Part shown: positions 46,411 through 55,493 of the stretch, piece after piece | How positions within the stretch are numbered: the stretch's first letter is position 1 | How the letters are laid out: every line of letters begins with the position of its first letter | From: an uncultured Alteromonadaceae bacterium | GTDB lineage: Bacteria; Pseudomonadota; Gammaproteobacteria; Enterobacterales; Alteromonadaceae | Length of the DNA stretch: 64,000 nucleotides | Direction of reading: 5' to 3' | NCBI GenBank assembly: GCA_947494925.1 | Contig: CANLWS010000013.1 | Span: 158,134 to 222,133, forward strand | Position numbers and translations under genes: made by a program | Notes under the pieces: model-generated | Databases searched by the model: none | What the model was told of the DNA's origin: nothing | Seen by the model: only the letters and a program-made list of their open reading frames with translations

Positions 46411-47550
46411 TCAAAACCCCAAATTTCCACCTTTTAGTGAAATTTGCAGTGTATGTGATGCCACAAAAGCATCCAGTTTTGCCGACTCATTCTCGGCGTT
46501 AGCTTGTTGTATCCACTTCGAATAACGGTTCAATGTCATCGTTGCAGACGCATGTCCTAATTGCTGAGATACCCAGTGTATTTTCGCCCCAGACTGCAAA
46601 GCTGTCGTACAAAACGTATGTCTTGTTTGATAGCTATTGCGATGGCGAATTCCACAGGCTTTCAAGCCTTTATTCCACATAAGTCTTGGTGAAGCATTAT
46701 TAGTAAATGGTTCACCTGTAGAAGGGTGAACAAACACTTCACAATTTCGCAAAAACGTCCATTGTTTTTGCTTCATTAACGCAGCTTGTGACCGAGCATT
46801 AAATTCCACGTCCCGGACTTTGTATGTCTTGGTATGGTTACGCACTTTGTTTTTTATTTTGCTTCGTTCAATACGGGCATACCCGCGATTGAAATCCACA
46901 CTATCCCAAGAAAGAGCTATCTGCTCACTCGGCCGTAGACCTGAAAATAACGCATATTCAAAATAATTGAGCCACATTGGATGCTGCTTTTTCTCTATCC
47001 ATCTCAGAAATATGTCAATTTCCTCAATGAGCAAAGGGTCAGCTTCAGACTGCTGATGTTTGCCATTTTCAATCCCCTCGCAAGGATTGAATTGAATGGC
47101 TCTATCACGCAATGCCAAGCGAAACACACCACGAAGTGGTATCAAAACATTATTGCGGGTTTTATTACTTTGAAAGCCAAAACTCGCCAGTAATGCCAGC
47201 AACTCAGAGTGTTTGATTACCTTTATCAGCTTGCCAGCCAACTTCGGGTAATAAAGTCGCTCTAATGCCTGCTCGTATTTTTCTTTAGTATTTTCAGTGC
47301 ACGTTAACGTGTTTAGGTACAAAGTCGCATAATCCTTAAACGTCTTTGCACCCGATTCCTCATTGGCATACTTCGAGTCAGGGAAAAACTCTTGCCACGT
47401 GAAGGTTCCCCATTTAATTGCTTCCTGCGCTTGTTGCCTCAGTTTACCTGCCTTTTTAATGTTGCCCTGAGTAGGGCGCCACGGCAGGGTCACATAATGG
47501 CGCTTGTCGTTGTAGTTCAGTCGTATTTCAATTGACTGAACTCGGGGCAT
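46411..47550 (-). CDS. Tyrosine recombinase (island integrase)
   Basis: A 379-residue protein if it starts at 47550, where AAAGGGGATA gives a strong ribosome binding site and the codon overlaps the excisionase stop (TAATG); an in-frame ATG at 47577 is possible. It has a DUF3596-like N-terminal arm (YNDKRHYVTLPW), a SAM-like core-binding domain and a catalytic domain with Arg206 (GLRPSEQ), YQTRHTF, LGHAS and the nucleophile Tyr343 (NRYSKW). It integrates and excises the element at tRNA-Pro(GGG). Confidence 0.95.
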   Translation of the reverse strand: MPRVQSIEIRLNYNDKRHYVTLPWRPTQGNIKKAGKLRQQAQEAIKWGTFTWQEFFPDSKYANEESGAKTFKDYATLYLNTLTCTENTKEKYEQALERLYYPKLAGKLIKVIKHSELLALLASFGFQSNKTRNNVLIPLRGVFRLALRDRAIQFNPCEGIENGKHQQSEADPLLIEEIDIFLRWIEKKQHPMWLNYFEYALFSGLRPSEQIALSWDSVDFNRGYARIERSKIKNKVRNHTKTYKVRDVEFNARSQAALMKQKQWTFLRNCEVFVHPSTGEPFTNNASPRLMWNKGLKACGIRHRNSYQTRHTFCTTALQSGAKIHWVSQQLGHASATMTLNRYSKWIQQANAENESAKLDAFVASHTLQISLKGGNLGF

Positions 47551-47744
47551 TATCCCCTTTGGCCATGTCGAACCCATTTCTCATACTCCTGTATGTCGAA
47601 GTGAATTCTTCCGTCAGGCGACTTTTGGAAGTGTACACCTTCTTGGAAAACATGGTCGTGAATTTTTTTCCTAAGTGCAGCTTCAGAATATCCGGATAAC
47701 CTTGCGAGTTGTTTCACGGTGATGATTGATAATGGATAGTTCAT
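47550..47744 (-). CDS. Excisionase-like small DNA-binding protein
   Basis: A 64-residue protein with a winged-helix signature: ITVKQLARLSGYSEAALRKK, then VHFQKSPDGRIHFDIQEYEKW. This is the pattern of excisionase/recombination-directionality factors adjacent to phage-like integrases. It would bend the attachment site DNA and favour excision. Its ATG overlaps the upstream gene stop (ATGA), and its own stop overlaps the integrase start (TAATG), so these genes are translationally coupled. Confidence 0.85.
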   Translation of the reverse strand: MNYPLSIITVKQLARLSGYSEAALRKKIHDHVFQEGVHFQKSPDGRIHFDIQEYEKWVRHGQRG

Positions 47745-48448
47745 ACTTTCCCCTCCTTAGTAAAATAACCATATGAATCAAATGTGAAGTGAGACATATG
47801 CGCCTCTGTTAACGAGACTCGATTACCATTCCAGAGTAAGTAGTCTAGTGACGCAACTTTTCTGCGTAGCCTTAGCGCAAGATCGTTTGTAGGACACAAA
47901 TACAATATGTGCTCCCAATGGTTTTGTTTCCGTGATGCAAGATGTGACGCAATAATTTCACGGTATCGCCTAGCACTTTTAATTTCTCGCTCTACTTCAA
48001 TGCATACTTTTTTACCATCAGGTGAGAGCGTAATTGCGTCGGGGATTTTCATTTTTCGGAGCCGCATACCGAGTGAACTTCCGTTTTCCCAATTTTTCCA
48101 TCCAGATTTTAAAGCATTGATATGTGCCAATTGAATGTCTAGTTCATGTTGCAGTGTTGACGGTGAAACTTTAGAAGGTTCAAAATACCTTGTTGTTGTT
48201 ACTTCTTCGCCTAGATCAAACGCATAAGCGAGTCCGAGTTCAGTAATACCAAATAGTCTGACTCTATTTTGCGCTGGTAATGCAATATCAGCAGATGAGA
48301 TCAAGCCCTGAGACATCATCCGTTTCATCAGCTGGTATGTGGCTTGCGGACTGTTGTGTTGCAGCTGACGCTGCAACACCGAAACTACCGACCATGTTTG
48401 CACTCTCAGAAATCTGAGCGCCTGTCTTTGTGAGGGAGGAAGCTTCAT
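47741..48448 (-). CDS. Replication-relaxation/MobC-like protein
   Basis: A 235-residue protein. An N-terminal winged helix (QALRFLRVQTWSVVSVLQRQ, then ATYQLMKRMMSQGLI) is followed by a domain with PDAITLSPDGKKVCIEVERE, which recalls a PD-(D/E)xK nuclease core, though the final Lys is not seen. This build matches the replication-relaxation family found beside coupling proteins on mobile elements. Role: probably DNA processing or auxiliary mobilisation. Its stop overlaps the excisionase start (ATGA), and its ATG overlaps the stop of the upstream ATPase gene. Confidence 0.7.
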   Translation of the reverse strand: MKLPPSQRQALRFLRVQTWSVVSVLQRQLQHNSPQATYQLMKRMMSQGLISSADIALPAQNRVRLFGITELGLAYAFDLGEEVTTTRYFEPSKVSPSTLQHELDIQLAHINALKSGWKNWENGSSLGMRLRKMKIPDAITLSPDGKKVCIEVEREIKSARRYREIIASHLASRKQNHWEHILYLCPTNDLALRLRRKVASLDYLLWNGNRVSLTEAHMSHFTFDSYGYFTKEGKV

Positions 48449-50247
48449 AGTAAATCGTCCTCCTTTTTATCGTATGCGTCTTTTTTGGAGAGTGAAGGAG
48501 CCTTGTAAAAAGGAACATCCAGTTTATCGACGAGTAGGGTAGGTATCGTTACCATAGTCGGCCAACGAACTGCGCCTGTGATGATAGCCATGCCTTTGGG
48601 TAGAGCCTTAATTATGTTGGGGTGAAAAATAGGCTCTTCACGCAGAGATAACACTCTCTTACCATCAGATGTCTCTGTGGCGAGCTCATTGATCGAAGCT
48701 GAACTGGAGCTATAAAGGCTGGCTTTGGTGCCACAATGCTTCGATATTCTCTCAGCAGTTTCATGGTCATGTGTCGAGTGGATAACTTTCAGAGGTGTAT
48801 CGTCATTAATAATTTGCCGGACAGCACTGGCTGGGAAAGGCATATTTGTTGCCTCACTGTCTGAATCTGACTGAGTAGAAAGTGAATAACGAAAATTGAA
48901 ACTTCTCGAAGTCCCTAATCCATTAATGACGCTAGGGCACAATACATATTTACTTTCGTCAAGCCAGAAGTTTACTGGAGGCTCTGAATCAAGCCTATTC
49001 GATGCTAGTTGAACCGATCGAATGTGCAGCATCTTCATTAGCGTGAGAACCGACTCGTTGTTAGGCGCCCCCTCGATTAAAATGCAACCACCATGTTCGA
49101 ATACATTAAACAATGCAGATGCATCTTCAGTTTGCGTTGCATTAAGCAACACTAGCTCAGTCAACTTATTCTGAAGATTTGCGGAATCCTTTCCTACCTC
49201 TTGAAACACGGGTCCTGCTGCTTCTAAGAACGCTGGTATAGATTGAGGCAAACCTTGCTCGCTAACTTCTCGAATTACCCTGCGGGCAACTGCCGAGTAG
49301 AAGCTGGACTCTTGCCTCGTGTCTTCATATCCAAACCCTGAGCAAAGCACCTCGAATACTTCTTCCTTTGAACACCCTGCTATAGGATTTATCGAAGCGC
49401 TAGTTTGCGTCAAATCTACTCTGTAAAAGGGAACGCCCGCTTGATCACAAGCTCGGTAAAGTGCTGACCGGCAATAAGCGTCCTTTTTGGGGTTAAAGAC
49501 AATATTAACATGGCCAAATTTAATCAATTGGGTGAAAAGAAGCTGATTAAACACTCCTTTCCCTGCACCAGGCATGCCGGAGACTTGCCAGCAGTCCGCA
49601 AGTGCTTTAGTCAAGGGAATAAAGATTGGTTTGCCGCTGTTTTGGTTTATGCCTATGAATACCTCTTTACGAGCGTGGGCTCTTTTCAACCAACGCTTCA
49701 GCCTCCATTGACTGACTTTCCGAACTTTTAACTTCAGAATATCCTTTTCTGTTGGAGGTAAGCCATCTGGCTTATCTGCCGTCCATGTAAGCTTTTCTTC
49801 TATATCGCTGAGGAGTTTTGTATATGCCGTTCTGCTGAATATGTAAAACAACGCGCCAATTATTCCGCCGGAGACGACTCCTCCTAGCATATTTTCGTAG
49901 AGTGTTTTGAAGACGCTCAGATACAGTCGTGAGTAATACTCATAATTTGTGAGTAAGTCGTCACTGAAGCTGTAAATCAAGCCTGCGGATGCGATGAATG
50001 TGGTTGCTATTGAGCCATACCAAATAGTACTGCCGATGCCTCTAGAAATGGAGTTTGCTACAAATTTGTTTTCCTTATCTTGCGTCTTAAGCGCAAGGCC
50101 AATTAATGGTGCTGCGAGAACTGCTGCACCAACTGTTTGTGATAGCTCCGTGCTTTGCAACAGGGCGTTTGTTATGGCAAAAACATTTCCATCAATATAG
50201 GCTTCAACGTTTTCGAAGGTTCTTTCAATTTTTTCTAAAAGTCTCAT
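48445..50247 (-). CDS. TraD/VirD4-like coupling ATPase
   Basis: A 600-residue membrane ATPase. The first 170 residues hold about three hydrophobic helices. The motor domain has Walker A SGMPGAGKG at residues 223-231 and a Walker B-like WLDESKY in place of the usual DEF/DEL. Such proteins couple relaxosome-bound DNA to a type IV secretion channel. No relaxase or secretion genes are present in the window, so the element probably depends on a helper. Its stop overlaps the next start (ATGA). Confidence 0.8.
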   Translation of the reverse strand: MRLLEKIERTFENVEAYIDGNVFAITNALLQSTELSQTVGAAVLAAPLIGLALKTQDKENKFVANSISRGIGSTIWYGSIATTFIASAGLIYSFSDDLLTNYEYYSRLYLSVFKTLYENMLGGVVSGGIIGALFYIFSRTAYTKLLSDIEEKLTWTADKPDGLPPTEKDILKLKVRKVSQWRLKRWLKRAHARKEVFIGINQNSGKPIFIPLTKALADCWQVSGMPGAGKGVFNQLLFTQLIKFGHVNIVFNPKKDAYCRSALYRACDQAGVPFYRVDLTQTSASINPIAGCSKEEVFEVLCSGFGYEDTRQESSFYSAVARRVIREVSEQGLPQSIPAFLEAAGPVFQEVGKDSANLQNKLTELVLLNATQTEDASALFNVFEHGGCILIEGAPNNESVLTLMKMLHIRSVQLASNRLDSEPPVNFWLDESKYVLCPSVINGLGTSRSFNFRYSLSTQSDSDSEATNMPFPASAVRQIINDDTPLKVIHSTHDHETAERISKHCGTKASLYSSSSASINELATETSDGKRVLSLREEPIFHPNIIKALPKGMAIITGAVRWPTMVTIPTLLVDKLDVPFYKAPSLSKKDAYDKKEDDLL

Positions 50248-51038
50248 TTAAAGACTCCTTTTTATTAAGTTAGAGGTTATTTGACTAACAGGCCTTTCCG
50301 CATTGAAAGGCGAGCGAATAACAGATTCTTTGCACCTGCATACCCATAGCCTGTTAAATAATTTTGGGGTGTGGTGGATGCGGCTTAAAAAAACCATCAG
50401 AATTATCATGCAGTGGTCTCGATAGGCTCCAGATACATAGAGCAAGGTATTTTGAGACCTCTAAGAAAATAATTTAGTTGGTGGACTTTATGTTTTGCGG
50501 AGCTCGCCACTCCCCAGAGTGGTGAGAATGAATAGCGCTGCCCACAGCGCTTAGAATGGTCTGCGTGCCGCCGTCGGAGTGAGTGAAACGAGCGCCAGAC
50601 CAACCGGGTTTTCGGAGTGAGGGACGAACTGTCGAAGACCAAGGCGAATTCCCCCGTCAGTCTGGAGCGAAGCGACTCGCCGCAGCCGTTAAAATACGGT
50701 TGGTCGGTCGGCACGAGCGATGGCGGCATCGGGTGAATGTGATTTGATTAACTCGTCCAGAGATATTCAAATTGGAGAGGGGGCGTGGCTGCAACGCAGG
50801 CTACGCGTGTTATCCCCCTTAAAGTCTAAAATGGCGTCCAGCTATTTGAGGCTTTTCTCCGTTGGTTTTGTGTTTAATAAAGATGTTTAAACGGTGTGTT
50901 TAATGCGTGAACATGAAGTTTAAACACAAATTTTTCCCTTAGAAATCCGAAACTTCGATGATTGAGATACTGATGATTCGGGTATATGCTGTGTTGTAAG
51001 TTTATGTAATATCTAAAGTCACAGAGCAAGGACTAGCA
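50248..51038. other. Hairpin-rich non-coding region (candidate oriT or structured RNA)
   Basis: A 790-base gap between divergent transcription units. From 50497 to 50730 there is a dense set of hairpins: CTCGCCACTC/GAGTGGTGAG with loop CCCA (50503-50526), AGCGCTG/CAGCGCT also with loop CCCA (50534-50551), and a long-range GACCAACCG/CGGTTGGTC pair (50598-50606 with 50697-50705). Two imperfect repeats beginning CGGAGTGAG occur at 50574 and 50613. The right part contains the GTTTAA repeats described separately. An open frame of 107 codons on the minus strand is not protein-like and is not called. Confidence 0.6.
50868..50930. promoter_or_regulatory. GTTTAA repeat array with flanking inverted repeat
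   Basis: TTGTGTTTAA (50868-50877) and TTAAACACAA (50920-50929) are exact complements. Between them lie two more GTTTAA units, one of them GTTTAAAC. The array is 110-170 bases upstream of the first defence gene at 51039 and resembles an operator or iteron block. Its function is not known. Confidence 0.45.
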
Positions 51039-51995
51039 ATGAGTGATGTGAAGTTATTTAAAATTGGATCGATAAATCACCAAGTAGAAGAACTGTCTAG
51101 TCAGTTCGCAAAGCTAGAAAAAGACCTTCAACGACTTGTTGAGTACAATATGGAAGCGTTGCTTGGTGTCAGGTTTCTAGCATCTGAGTATGCCATTAAT
51201 GGCGGCAGAATCGACAGCTTGGGAATCGATGAAGATGGTTGTCCAGTCATTGTTGAATACAAGCGTCACTCCAACGAGAACGTGATAAATCAGGGGTTGT
51301 TTTATTTAGACTGGTTACTAGACCATATCGCTGACTTTCAACTCTTAGTAATGAAGCAAATCAATCAAAAAGTAGCAGATGAAATCGAATGGAACGGCGC
51401 TCGTTTAATTTGTATTGCCAGCGATTTTAATAAATATGATGAACACGCCATTAAGCAGATTGACCGCAACATAGAGTTGATGCGTTATAAGTACTTTGGG
51501 GAAGACCTGCTTTTACTTGATTTGGTCAATACGCAGTCAGTCAATCAGTTGAAGCTTGCTCAAAAATCAATTGCCAAGCAGACAACAATATCAATTGATG
51601 AAAAAGGTAAATCTAAATCAATTAGTACAAGCGGCCACAACCACTTAGATTCGATTGCCAAGGCAAGCCCCCAATTGTTAGGTTTATACAATTCAACTTG
51701 TGACTTTTGTGAATCTCTTGGCGATGATTCACAAAGAAAAGAGCTTAAGCTTTATACGGCTTTCAAGCGCATAAAGAATTTTATAAGTGTTCTAGTGTTA
51801 CCTCAAAAGAAGGATGAGCGCATACTGCTTTACTTAAAAGTTAACCCGAGCACGATTGAGCTGAGTGAAGGCTTTACACATGACGTAACTAATAAAGGCC
51901 ATTGGGGGACGGGGGATCTTGAAGTGGTGATTCGTTCGGAAGATGATTTAGAAAAGTCAAAGCCACTGATTCAAATGAGCTTTGATAATAATTAA
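51039..51995 (+). CDS. DUF5655 nuclease-like protein
   Basis: A 318-residue protein. The N-terminal region has the restriction-endonuclease-like triad Asp59 (GGRIDSLGID), Glu73 and Lys75 (VIVEYKR), a PD-(D/E)xK layout similar to NucS-type nucleases. The C-terminal 110 residues (KLYTAFKRIKNFISVLVLP, ILLYLKVNP) match the DUF5655 domain. Function unknown. It precedes hsdR in the same direction, 16 bases upstream, so it is probably part of the defence operon. Confidence 0.75.
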   Translation: MSDVKLFKIGSINHQVEELSSQFAKLEKDLQRLVEYNMEALLGVRFLASEYAINGGRIDSLGIDEDGCPVIVEYKRHSNENVINQGLFYLDWLLDHIADFQLLVMKQINQKVADEIEWNGARLICIASDFNKYDEHAIKQIDRNIELMRYKYFGEDLLLLDLVNTQSVNQLKLAQKSIAKQTTISIDEKGKSKSISTSGHNHLDSIAKASPQLLGLYNSTCDFCESLGDDSQRKELKLYTAFKRIKNFISVLVLPQKKDERILLYLKVNPSTIELSEGFTHDVTNKGHWGTGDLEVVIRSEDDLEKSKPLIQMSFDNN

Positions 51996-52011
51996 AACAA
52001 AGGATTGTTCT

Positions 52012-55000
52012 ATGGTGTTCACTTCAAATTTCGAGTTCTTAAAAGCCCATGGCGATTGGTTCTATAATCTCGCCGCAAGTGCCGAACGCAACTTTGCCTC
52101 TGATCCCAACACCACGCTAATTAAAATGCGCCAGCTCGGCGAGGCCGTTGCCCAGAGTATTGCAGCACGTGTAGGTGTAAATTTCGGTAATGATGTTAAG
52201 CAAATCGATTTACTGCGAGATCTCGATTGTACCTTTCGACTGGATGACAATGTTCGAGAAGCATTCCACACCCTCAGAAAGCTAGGTAATACAGCCACAC
52301 ATCAATTTAATAGCAGTAGTCACCGTGACGCGCTGAAATCAATGATGGTCGGTCATGCGCTTTCTATTTGGTTCCACTCGACCTTTGGAGGGGAAAAAGC
52401 CAAGGGTTTCAAGGTTAAAAAATTTGTTAAACCTGAAGACCCCTCTGAATACGTGCGACAGATTGAAGAACAGTTAGAACAACTTAAAACGGAGTCGCAA
52501 CGCACAACTGACCGTATCAAAGTAGCTGAAGAACTGAATAAGATTGAGCAGCAAAAAGCACAAGCTGAGCGTCAACGTGCCGAGCGGATGGCCGAGGAAC
52601 GGGCGATTTGGGAAGAGCTTGCGAAAGAGCAAGAAGATGCCATCGCAAAATACCAGTCTGAAGTCGAACAAGCCAACAAACAAAACTTTGAACAATTCCA
52701 AGCACAGCCTAAAGAACAACAAGCTGCTGAGCTTCTGCGAATCGAAAAGTCTCCATTTGAAATGGATGAAGCTGAAACTCGTGTTGTTATCGATCAACAG
52801 CTACTCGACGCTGGCTGGGAGGCCGATACGGAAAATCTGCGCTATTCAAAAGGTGCTCGACCAGAACCGAATAAAAACAAAGCCATTGCGGAATGGCCCA
52901 CTGAGTCTGGTCCTGCCGATTACGTTTTGTTTATGGGGATGACACCAGTAGCAGTAGTTGAGGCAAAGAAGAACGCGAAGAATGTATATAGTGCTATCGA
53001 TCAAGCCAAGCGTTATGCCAAAGGCATTAATGCCTTACCTGATGAAGTTGAACTAACCCAATACGGTGAGTATAAGGTGCCATTAACATTTGCCACCAAT
53101 GGTCGAGCATATCTTAGGCAATTAGAGCAAGAAAGTGGGATATGGTTTTTGGATGTCAGAGAGGCAACTAACCGTCGCAAAGCGTTAAAAGGCTGGTACT
53201 CGCCCCATGAAATCAAAACTTACCTACGTCAAACTCCCACCAAGGCAAATGCAGAGTTAGATACAATGGGGTTTGAGTACGAATTGCAACTGCGCGATTA
53301 TCAGAAAAAAGCCATTCTCACGGTTGAGCAAGCCATAAAAGATAATAAAGAACGGGCACTTGTTGCGATGGCAACCGGTACAGGTAAAACCAAAACCTGT
53401 ATTGCCTTAGTGTACCGTCTGCTTAAAGCAGAACGTTTTCGAAGGATCTTATTTTTAGTCGACCGAAGTGCGTTAGGTGTGCAGGCCACGGTTGATTTTG
53501 GTGAGGTACGAATGGAAAACCTCAATACCTTTGCCGATACCTTTGAAGTGCTGGGTATGGAACCAGAAAAGATCCCCAAACCTCATCCAGCTGATGACAC
53601 TAAAGTTCACGTAGCGACAGTTCAAGGTTTAGTTAAGCGTATTATGTATCCGTCAGACGATGGAGCTAAACCTGGGGTAGGGCAATATGATTGTATCGTA
53701 GTAGATGAGTGTCACCGAGGGTATTTGCTCGACAGGGAATTAAGTGACACGGAAGTGAAGTTCCGCGATCAACAAGATTATGTATCTAAATACCGAGCGG
53801 TCATTGATTACTTTGATGCCTTCAAAGTGGGGCTGACTGCAACACCTGCACTCCACACCACAGACATCTTTGGCGATCCGGTCTTCTCCTACAGTTATAC
53901 TGAAGCGGTGATCGATGGTTATCTGGTTGATCATCTTCCGCCTGTGCGCATTCACACTAAACTCAATACCGATGGTATTCATTACAAAGTCAATGAAGAG
54001 GTTAAAGTGTATGATCCATCTACCAACCAACTTGATCTGATCCATACACCAGATGAACTAGACTTCGACGTCGCCCAGTTTAATCGCAAAGTCATTGCCC
54101 CAGGGTTTACCAAGGCCATTGCTCAGTGGCTCATCGAAAGTGATGCCATTAATCCTTACTCGCAAGAGAAGACTCTAATCTTCTGTGTTACGGATAAACA
54201 CGCTGATGAAATGGTCGAGGCACTCAAAGACGCCTGCGAGAGTTACCATGGTGAAGTAGAAGATGATGCAATTCAGAAGATCACTGGCGCATCAGACAAG
54301 CCACTCATGCTAATTAGGCGCTATAAGAACGATAGGTTGCCAAATATCGCGGTGACCGTTGATTTACTAACGACTGGCGTTGATGTGCCTTCAATTTGTA
54401 ATCTAGTGTTTATGCGCCGTGTAAACAGCCGCATCTTATTCGAGCAGATGCTGGGGCGTGCTACTCGACGTTGCGATGATATCTCTAAAGAACGTTTCCG
54501 CATTTTTGATGCTGTCGACATTTACAAACAGCTTGAAAAAGTTAACTCCGTGAAGCCTGTGGTCACCAAGGTGGATATAAGTTTTACTGAATTAGAAAAA
54601 GAGATCGCAACTAGTAGTGATAACAAACTACAGCAACTTGCCAAAGACCAGTTCTTAGCCAAACTGCAAAGCAAAAAACGCTATCTTGATGCTAAACAAC
54701 ATAGCGAGTTTGAACGTATAGCGGGTAAACCACCGCAAGAGTTCGCTCAAGAATTAAAAGATTTACCCCTACAAAAAGTTGCTGATTGGTTTGTGAATAA
54801 CCCAGGGTTAGGGGAATTACTTGATCTGAAGGTGGCTGGCACTGGTGGCATGAATAAAATTGTGGTCTCTGATCACGACGACGAAGTCGACGGTACTTCA
54901 ACCGGTTATGGTGGTGGTCAAAAGCCTGAAGATTACCTGAGCGCATTCACCGCCTTTGTAAACGCCAATAGCAATCGTATGGTCGCTATTCAAACAGTTA

Positions 55001-55446
55001 TACAACGACCATGGGAACTTACCCGAGAAAGCTTAAAACAACTGGCTTTAGAGCTTGAAAAAAATGAGTTTCGAGAGGAAGATCTCAAAGCAGCTTGGCG
55101 CGAAACGAAGAACGAAGATATAGCAGCCCGTATTATCGGCTTTATTCGCCAAGCAGCAATTGGTGAAGCGTTAATGCCTTATGAAGACCGTGTTGACAAC
55201 GCTCTGGCTAAAATTCTCGCTAGCCAGCCTTGGAAAACGCCCCAGCGAGACTGGTTAGAGGCGATTGCTAAGCAGATGAAAGCCAATATCATTGTTGACG
55301 AAGCCAGTCTTAATGAGGGGATCTTCAAACAACGCTTGGGTGGCGTTCAACGAGCGAACAAACTGTTTGACCAGCCCATAACCAGTATACTGGCAAAGTT
55401 TAACCGAGAGCTATGGACAGGCGACGATGGTAAAGCTTCAGCCTAG
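52012..55446 (+). CDS. hsdR: Type I restriction endonuclease R subunit
   Basis: A 1144-residue subunit. The start is ATG at 52012 with AAAGGA upstream. Domains in order: a DUF4145-like helical domain (about 1-110), a long charged coiled coil (150-250), the HSDR_N nuclease domain (265-420, with VVEAKKN), a superfamily 2 helicase with Walker A ATGTGKTKT at 454-462, DECH at 565-568, TATPALHTTD and GRATRRCDD, and an EcoEI_R-like C-terminal domain. It translocates DNA with ATP and cleaves unmodified DNA. The order R-M-S is conserved, 47 bases before hsdM. Confidence 0.95.
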   Translation: MVFTSNFEFLKAHGDWFYNLAASAERNFASDPNTTLIKMRQLGEAVAQSIAARVGVNFGNDVKQIDLLRDLDCTFRLDDNVREAFHTLRKLGNTATHQFNSSSHRDALKSMMVGHALSIWFHSTFGGEKAKGFKVKKFVKPEDPSEYVRQIEEQLEQLKTESQRTTDRIKVAEELNKIEQQKAQAERQRAERMAEERAIWEELAKEQEDAIAKYQSEVEQANKQNFEQFQAQPKEQQAAELLRIEKSPFEMDEAETRVVIDQQLLDAGWEADTENLRYSKGARPEPNKNKAIAEWPTESGPADYVLFMGMTPVAVVEAKKNAKNVYSAIDQAKRYAKGINALPDEVELTQYGEYKVPLTFATNGRAYLRQLEQESGIWFLDVREATNRRKALKGWYSPHEIKTYLRQTPTKANAELDTMGFEYELQLRDYQKKAILTVEQAIKDNKERALVAMATGTGKTKTCIALVYRLLKAERFRRILFLVDRSALGVQATVDFGEVRMENLNTFADTFEVLGMEPEKIPKPHPADDTKVHVATVQGLVKRIMYPSDDGAKPGVGQYDCIVVDECHRGYLLDRELSDTEVKFRDQQDYVSKYRAVIDYFDAFKVGLTATPALHTTDIFGDPVFSYSYTEAVIDGYLVDHLPPVRIHTKLNTDGIHYKVNEEVKVYDPSTNQLDLIHTPDELDFDVAQFNRKVIAPGFTKAIAQWLIESDAINPYSQEKTLIFCVTDKHADEMVEALKDACESYHGEVEDDAIQKITGASDKPLMLIRRYKNDRLPNIAVTVDLLTTGVDVPSICNLVFMRRVNSRILFEQMLGRATRRCDDISKERFRIFDAVDIYKQLEKVNSVKPVVTKVDISFTELEKEIATSSDNKLQQLAKDQFLAKLQSKKRYLDAKQHSEFERIAGKPPQEFAQELKDLPLQKVADWFVNNPGLGELLDLKVAGTGGMNKIVVSDHDDEVDGTSTGYGGGQKPEDYLSAFTAFVNANSNRMVAIQTVIQRPWELTRESLKQLALELEKNEFREEDLKAAWRETKNEDIAARIIGFIRQAAIGEALMPYEDRVDNALAKILASQPWKTPQRDWLEAIAKQMKANIIVDEASLNEGIFKQRLGGVQRANKLFDQPITSILAKFNRELWTGDDGKASA

Positions 55447-55493
55447 TCACAACGTCAGAATTCTAAACAGAACAACAACAAATTAAGAGCAGT

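Noticed and set aside
50406..50729. A 107-codon open frame on the minus strand
   Set aside because: It lies fully within the hairpin-rich region, its product has no protein-like motif, and the inverted repeats explain the sequence better.
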